From an uncultured Parafilimonas sp. (GTDB lineage: Bacteria; Bacteroidota; Bacteroidia; Chitinophagales; Chitinophagaceae), in assembly GCA_937892395.1 (NCBI GenBank), contig CALAGJ010000172.1:1-7160 (forward strand): 7,160 nt of DNA, given 5' to 3'. The number at the start of each line of letters is the position of its first letter. Positions within the stretch are counted from its first letter, which is position 1. Below, in pieces: positions 7,107-7,160 of the stretch. A model generated the notes under the pieces. That model had not been told where the DNA came from. It did not search any database and saw only the letters and a list, made by a program, of their open reading frames with translations. The position numbers were made by a program, and so were the translations under genes.

Positions 7107-7160
7107 AGATCGGAAGAGCACACGTCTGAACTCCAGTCACTTAGGCATATATCGTATGCC
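7107..7160. other. Illumina TruSeq adapter with index (right end)
   Basis: AGATCGGAAGAGCACACG and the following bases to 7140 match the standard TruSeq read-through adapter exactly. After 7140 comes TTAGGC, which is a TruSeq index sequence, and then a stretch ending in CGTATGCC that nearly matches the P7 flank. The exact junction could be a base or two earlier if genomic bases match by chance. This is not genomic. Confidence 0.98.

Noticed and set aside
1..7160. 16-bp terminal inverted repeats, as on a linear plasmid or transposon
   Set aside because: The repeats are exact TruSeq adapter sequence, with index bases following on the right. They are technical.

Overview
The window looks like a short metagenomic or draft-genome contig from an AT-rich member of the Bacteroidota, possibly a Chitinophagaceae-like lineage (the family is a guess, the phylum is not). 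The clues are an alginate-export-type outer-membrane protein with a lysine-rich signal peptide, a TAnnTTTG promoter hexamer-like element, AT-rich leaders without Shine-Dalgarno sequences, and the protein families themselves. Both ends are sequencing adapter, not biology: bases 1-16 and about 7107-7160 are Illumina TruSeq P7-side adapter. The real insert is about 17-7106.

Layout: a single plus-strand gene (138-1484) encodes an outer-membrane beta-barrel of the alginate export family. It is preceded by a promoter with a 12-bp inverted repeat and followed by a hairpin terminator (1528-1580). Converging on it from the right is a six-gene minus-strand cluster with gaps of 41, 17, -1, 1 and 2 nt, almost certainly one operon. 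In transcription order it holds: a GlxA-type AraC regulator with a DJ-1/PfpI sensor domain (5' end cut off by the contig edge), a free-standing DJ-1/PfpI protein, a 154-aa protein of unknown family, an SSAT-like GNAT acetyltransferase, an 872-aa exported M1-peptidase-like protein with a HEAT-repeat tail, and a DinB-fold putative metalloprotein.

The most interesting point is the M1-like protein. Its M1 framework is clear (QWFG, the GHP segment, and a catalytic-type Tyr in a YxK context), but every zinc ligand, the catalytic Glu and the GAMEN Glu are replaced (ESLAA for HEXXH, K for the third ligand, GIAN for GMEN). It should be a pseudopeptidase, probably a binding or scaffolding protein of the periplasm. 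Its tight coupling to cytosolic small-molecule-type enzymes and a DJ-1/AraC regulator suggests a shared response. What that response is cannot be read from the sequence. I see no RNA gene, CRISPR array, insertion sequence, phage gene or known defence system.
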